Below, one piece after another: positions 5,430 to 6,820 of a stretch of 6,820 nt of DNA; within the stretch, counting starts at the first letter, position 1, and the number at the start of each line of letters is the position of its first letter. Source of the stretch: DATKMG01 sp035541995 (lineage in GTDB: Bacteria; Acidobacteriota; Terriglobia; Versatilivoradales; Versatilivoraceae). The stretch covers positions 1 to 6,820 of the forward strand of contig DATKMG010000105.1 in the NCBI GenBank assembly GCA_035541995.1, given 5' to 3'. Position numbers and translations under genes: made by a program. The notes under the pieces were generated by a model. The model ran no database searches. It was not told the DNA's origin and worked only from the letters and a program-made list of their open reading frames with translations.

Positions 5430-6820
5430 CTAACGGGCTGACTTGGGGGGCCGATTCTGGAGAAACCAGGACTGGCTGCCTAGAGCGGGAGTTTTCTCAT
5501 CAGGCACAAGGCGAGAGTAATTTCCATCGCTAGCCATAACACGAGCCTTGACATTGTCCTGAAGGTAGATCTCCAAGATCTCGTCTCTCAGTGACCGAAT
5601 CAATTTTGGATCCTCCACCGGAAAAACTGCCTCGACACGGTGGTTCAGGTTCCGAGGCATCAGGTCAGCGCTGCCTAGGTAAACTTCCTCCTCTCCGGCA
5701 TTCCGGAAATAGAAAATGCGGGTGTGTTCCAGGAAACGGCCGACAATGCTGATGACTCGAATATTGTCACTGACTCCTGGCAAGCCCGGGCGAAGGCAAC
5801 AGATTCCGCGGACCAGCAGATCGACCCTAACCCCGGCCTGAGAGGCTTCATAAAGCATGCGGATGGTCGATTTATCAACCAGGGCGTTGATCTTGAAAAT
5901 GAGATGACCTTGGCGGCCATTACGCTGGTGTTCAATCTCTCGCTGAATCAATTCTTCGAATCGCCTTCGCAAGTTGATCGGGGCCACCAGCAGTTTTTGG
6001 TAGTCCCCTTTGGCCGAATATCCGGTCAGGTAATTAAACAGGTCGGTGGCGTCGGACCCAATAGTGTCATCGCAGGTGAAATAACCGATGTCTGTGTAGA
6101 GCTGGGCAGTCACCGGATTGTAGTTACCGGTCGCCAGGTGAACATAGCGGCGAATGCGCCTGCCCTCCCGCCGGACTACTAGCGCAATCTTGCAGTGAGT
6201 TTTTAAGCCCAACAGGCCATAGACGACATGGACCCCCTCAGCTTCCAGAGCCCTTGCCCACTGGATGTTGCTTTCCTCGTCGAAGCGCGCTTTCAGTTCT
6301 ACGAGTACGGCTACCTGCTTATTATGTTCCATGGCCTTCAACAGAGCGGCTACCACCGGAGAGTTCCGCCCCACCCGGTAAAGAGTCATCTTGATGGCAA
6401 GGACGTCCGGATCTGTGGCAGCGACATTGAGGAAATCAACCACCGGCTTGAAGGAGTCAAACGGGTGATGAAGCAAGATGGGCCCTCGACGAATGGCAGC
6501 GAAGATTTCCCCGTCTTCAGCGCTCTTCTCCAATACCGGCTGAATGTGTGGAACAAAAGGAGGCTCTTTCAAGTCATGGCGCTCGATGCCATAGAGACTC
6601 ATGAGACTGCTCAACCCTAACGGGCCCTCCACGGTGTAGACATCCCTGGGATCCGCTTCCAGATTGCTCGTCAAAATTTCCAGGATCCGTTGTGGCATGG
6701 CGCGTTTGACCGTCAAGCCGACCACACTGCCAAAACGACGTTGACGCACGCTCTCCTCAACGGTCTCCAACAAATCATCCGCTTCCAGTTCCTGGATCAC
6801 TGGGTCGGCATCCCGCGTCA
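5430..6820 (-). CDS. ppk1: Polyphosphate kinase Ppk1, C-terminal two thirds (5' end beyond right edge)
   Basis: The reading frame is open to the window edge: upstream of the GTG at 6800 it continues as TRDADP, matching the conserved TRDAD segment of Ppk1, so 6800 is not the start. Some 460 codons are visible; by comparison with the roughly 690-residue family, about a third is missing, namely the N domain and most of the H (head) domain. Ppk1 reversibly transfers the gamma-phosphate of ATP to a growing polyphosphate chain through a phosphohistidine. Both essential histidines are present with the E. coli spacing of 19: THCK (codon 6197-6195, equivalent to His435) and YVHLATGNYN (codon 6140-6138, equivalent to His454). 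The magnesium-binding arginines are also present, 30 residues apart: TLYR (6377-6375) and KARFDE (6287-6285). The C2 domain ends with the usual LGSADLMPRNLNHRVE and LQDNVKARVM motifs and a short tail to TAG. It appears intact and active. It is separated from the glycosidase cassette by 321 bp and is probably functionally unrelated to it. Confidence 0.97.
   Translation of the reverse strand, partial: TRDADPVIQELEADDLLETVEESVRQRRFGSVVGLTVKRAMPQRILEILTSNLEADPRDVYTVEGPLGLSSLMSLYGIERHDLKEPPFVPHIQPVLEKSAEDGEIFAAIRRGPILLHHPFDSFKPVVDFLNVAATDPDVLAIKMTLYRVGRNSPVVAALLKAMEHNKQVAVLVELKARFDEESNIQWARALEAEGVHVVYGLLGLKTHCKIALVVRREGRRIRRYVHLATGNYNPVTAQLYTDIGYFTCDDTIGSDATDLFNYLTGYSAKGDYQKLLVAPINLRRRFEELIQREIEHQRNGRQGHLIFKINALVDKSTIRMLYEASQAGVRVDLLVRGICCLRPGLPGVSDNIRVISIVGRFLEHTRIFYFRNAGEEEVYLGSADLMPRNLNHRVEAVFPVEDPKLIRSLRDEILEIYLQDNVKARVMASDGNYSRLVPDEKTPALGSQSWFLQNRPPKSAR

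Noticed and set aside
5724..6182. Plus-strand open frame of 152 codons
   Set aside because: It is antisense to the most conserved part of ppk1, including the catalytic histidines; codon constraint there explains the open frame.

Overview
The window has about 50-55% G+C by eye, and every gene I can support lies on the minus strand. The mix is a Tat-exported Gfo/Idh/MocA oxidoreductase, a DUF6807 ('PmoA-like') secreted protein and a very large secreted GH38-type glycosidase carrying a polysaccharide-lyase-4-like carbohydrate-binding domain. This points to a glycan-degrading bacterium of the Planctomycetota/Verrucomicrobiota type. That placement is an inference from family distribution; no rRNA or other taxonomic marker is present.

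Layout in the direction of transcription (right to left): (1) 6820-5430 is the C-terminal two thirds of polyphosphate kinase Ppk1, cut by the right edge. (2) 5429-5109 is a 321-bp gap with no convincing gene, a short palindrome and the GH38 ribosome binding site. (3) 5108-1605 is a complete 1167-residue GH38-like glycosidase with a signal peptide. (4) 1604-1363 is a 242-bp spacer that looks structured: a perfect 8-bp hairpin, a second 10x10 hairpin with one mismatch, a long-range 10-bp inverted repeat that competes with the first hairpin, and a 10-codon mini-ORF behind a perfect AGGAGG. (5) 1362-379 is a DUF6807 protein with a signal peptide. (6) 378-265 is a short spacer. (7) 264-1 is the N-terminal 88 codons of the oxidoreductase, cut by the left edge.

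The GH38-like enzyme, the DUF6807 protein and the oxidoreductase are consecutive on one strand, and all three carry export signals (two Sec-type, one Tat-type). The simplest reading is an exported saccharide-processing cassette: the glycosidase releases or trims a sugar, the oxidoreductase carries out NAD(P)-linked chemistry on it, and the DUF6807 protein has an unknown role. Ppk1 is a housekeeping phosphate-metabolism gene, probably a neighbour rather than a partner.

The two points most worth following are the apparent replacement of a GH38 zinc-ligand histidine by an acidic residue, and the attenuator-like structured spacer before the DUF6807 gene. No CRISPR array, tRNA, rRNA, insertion sequence or phage gene was seen.
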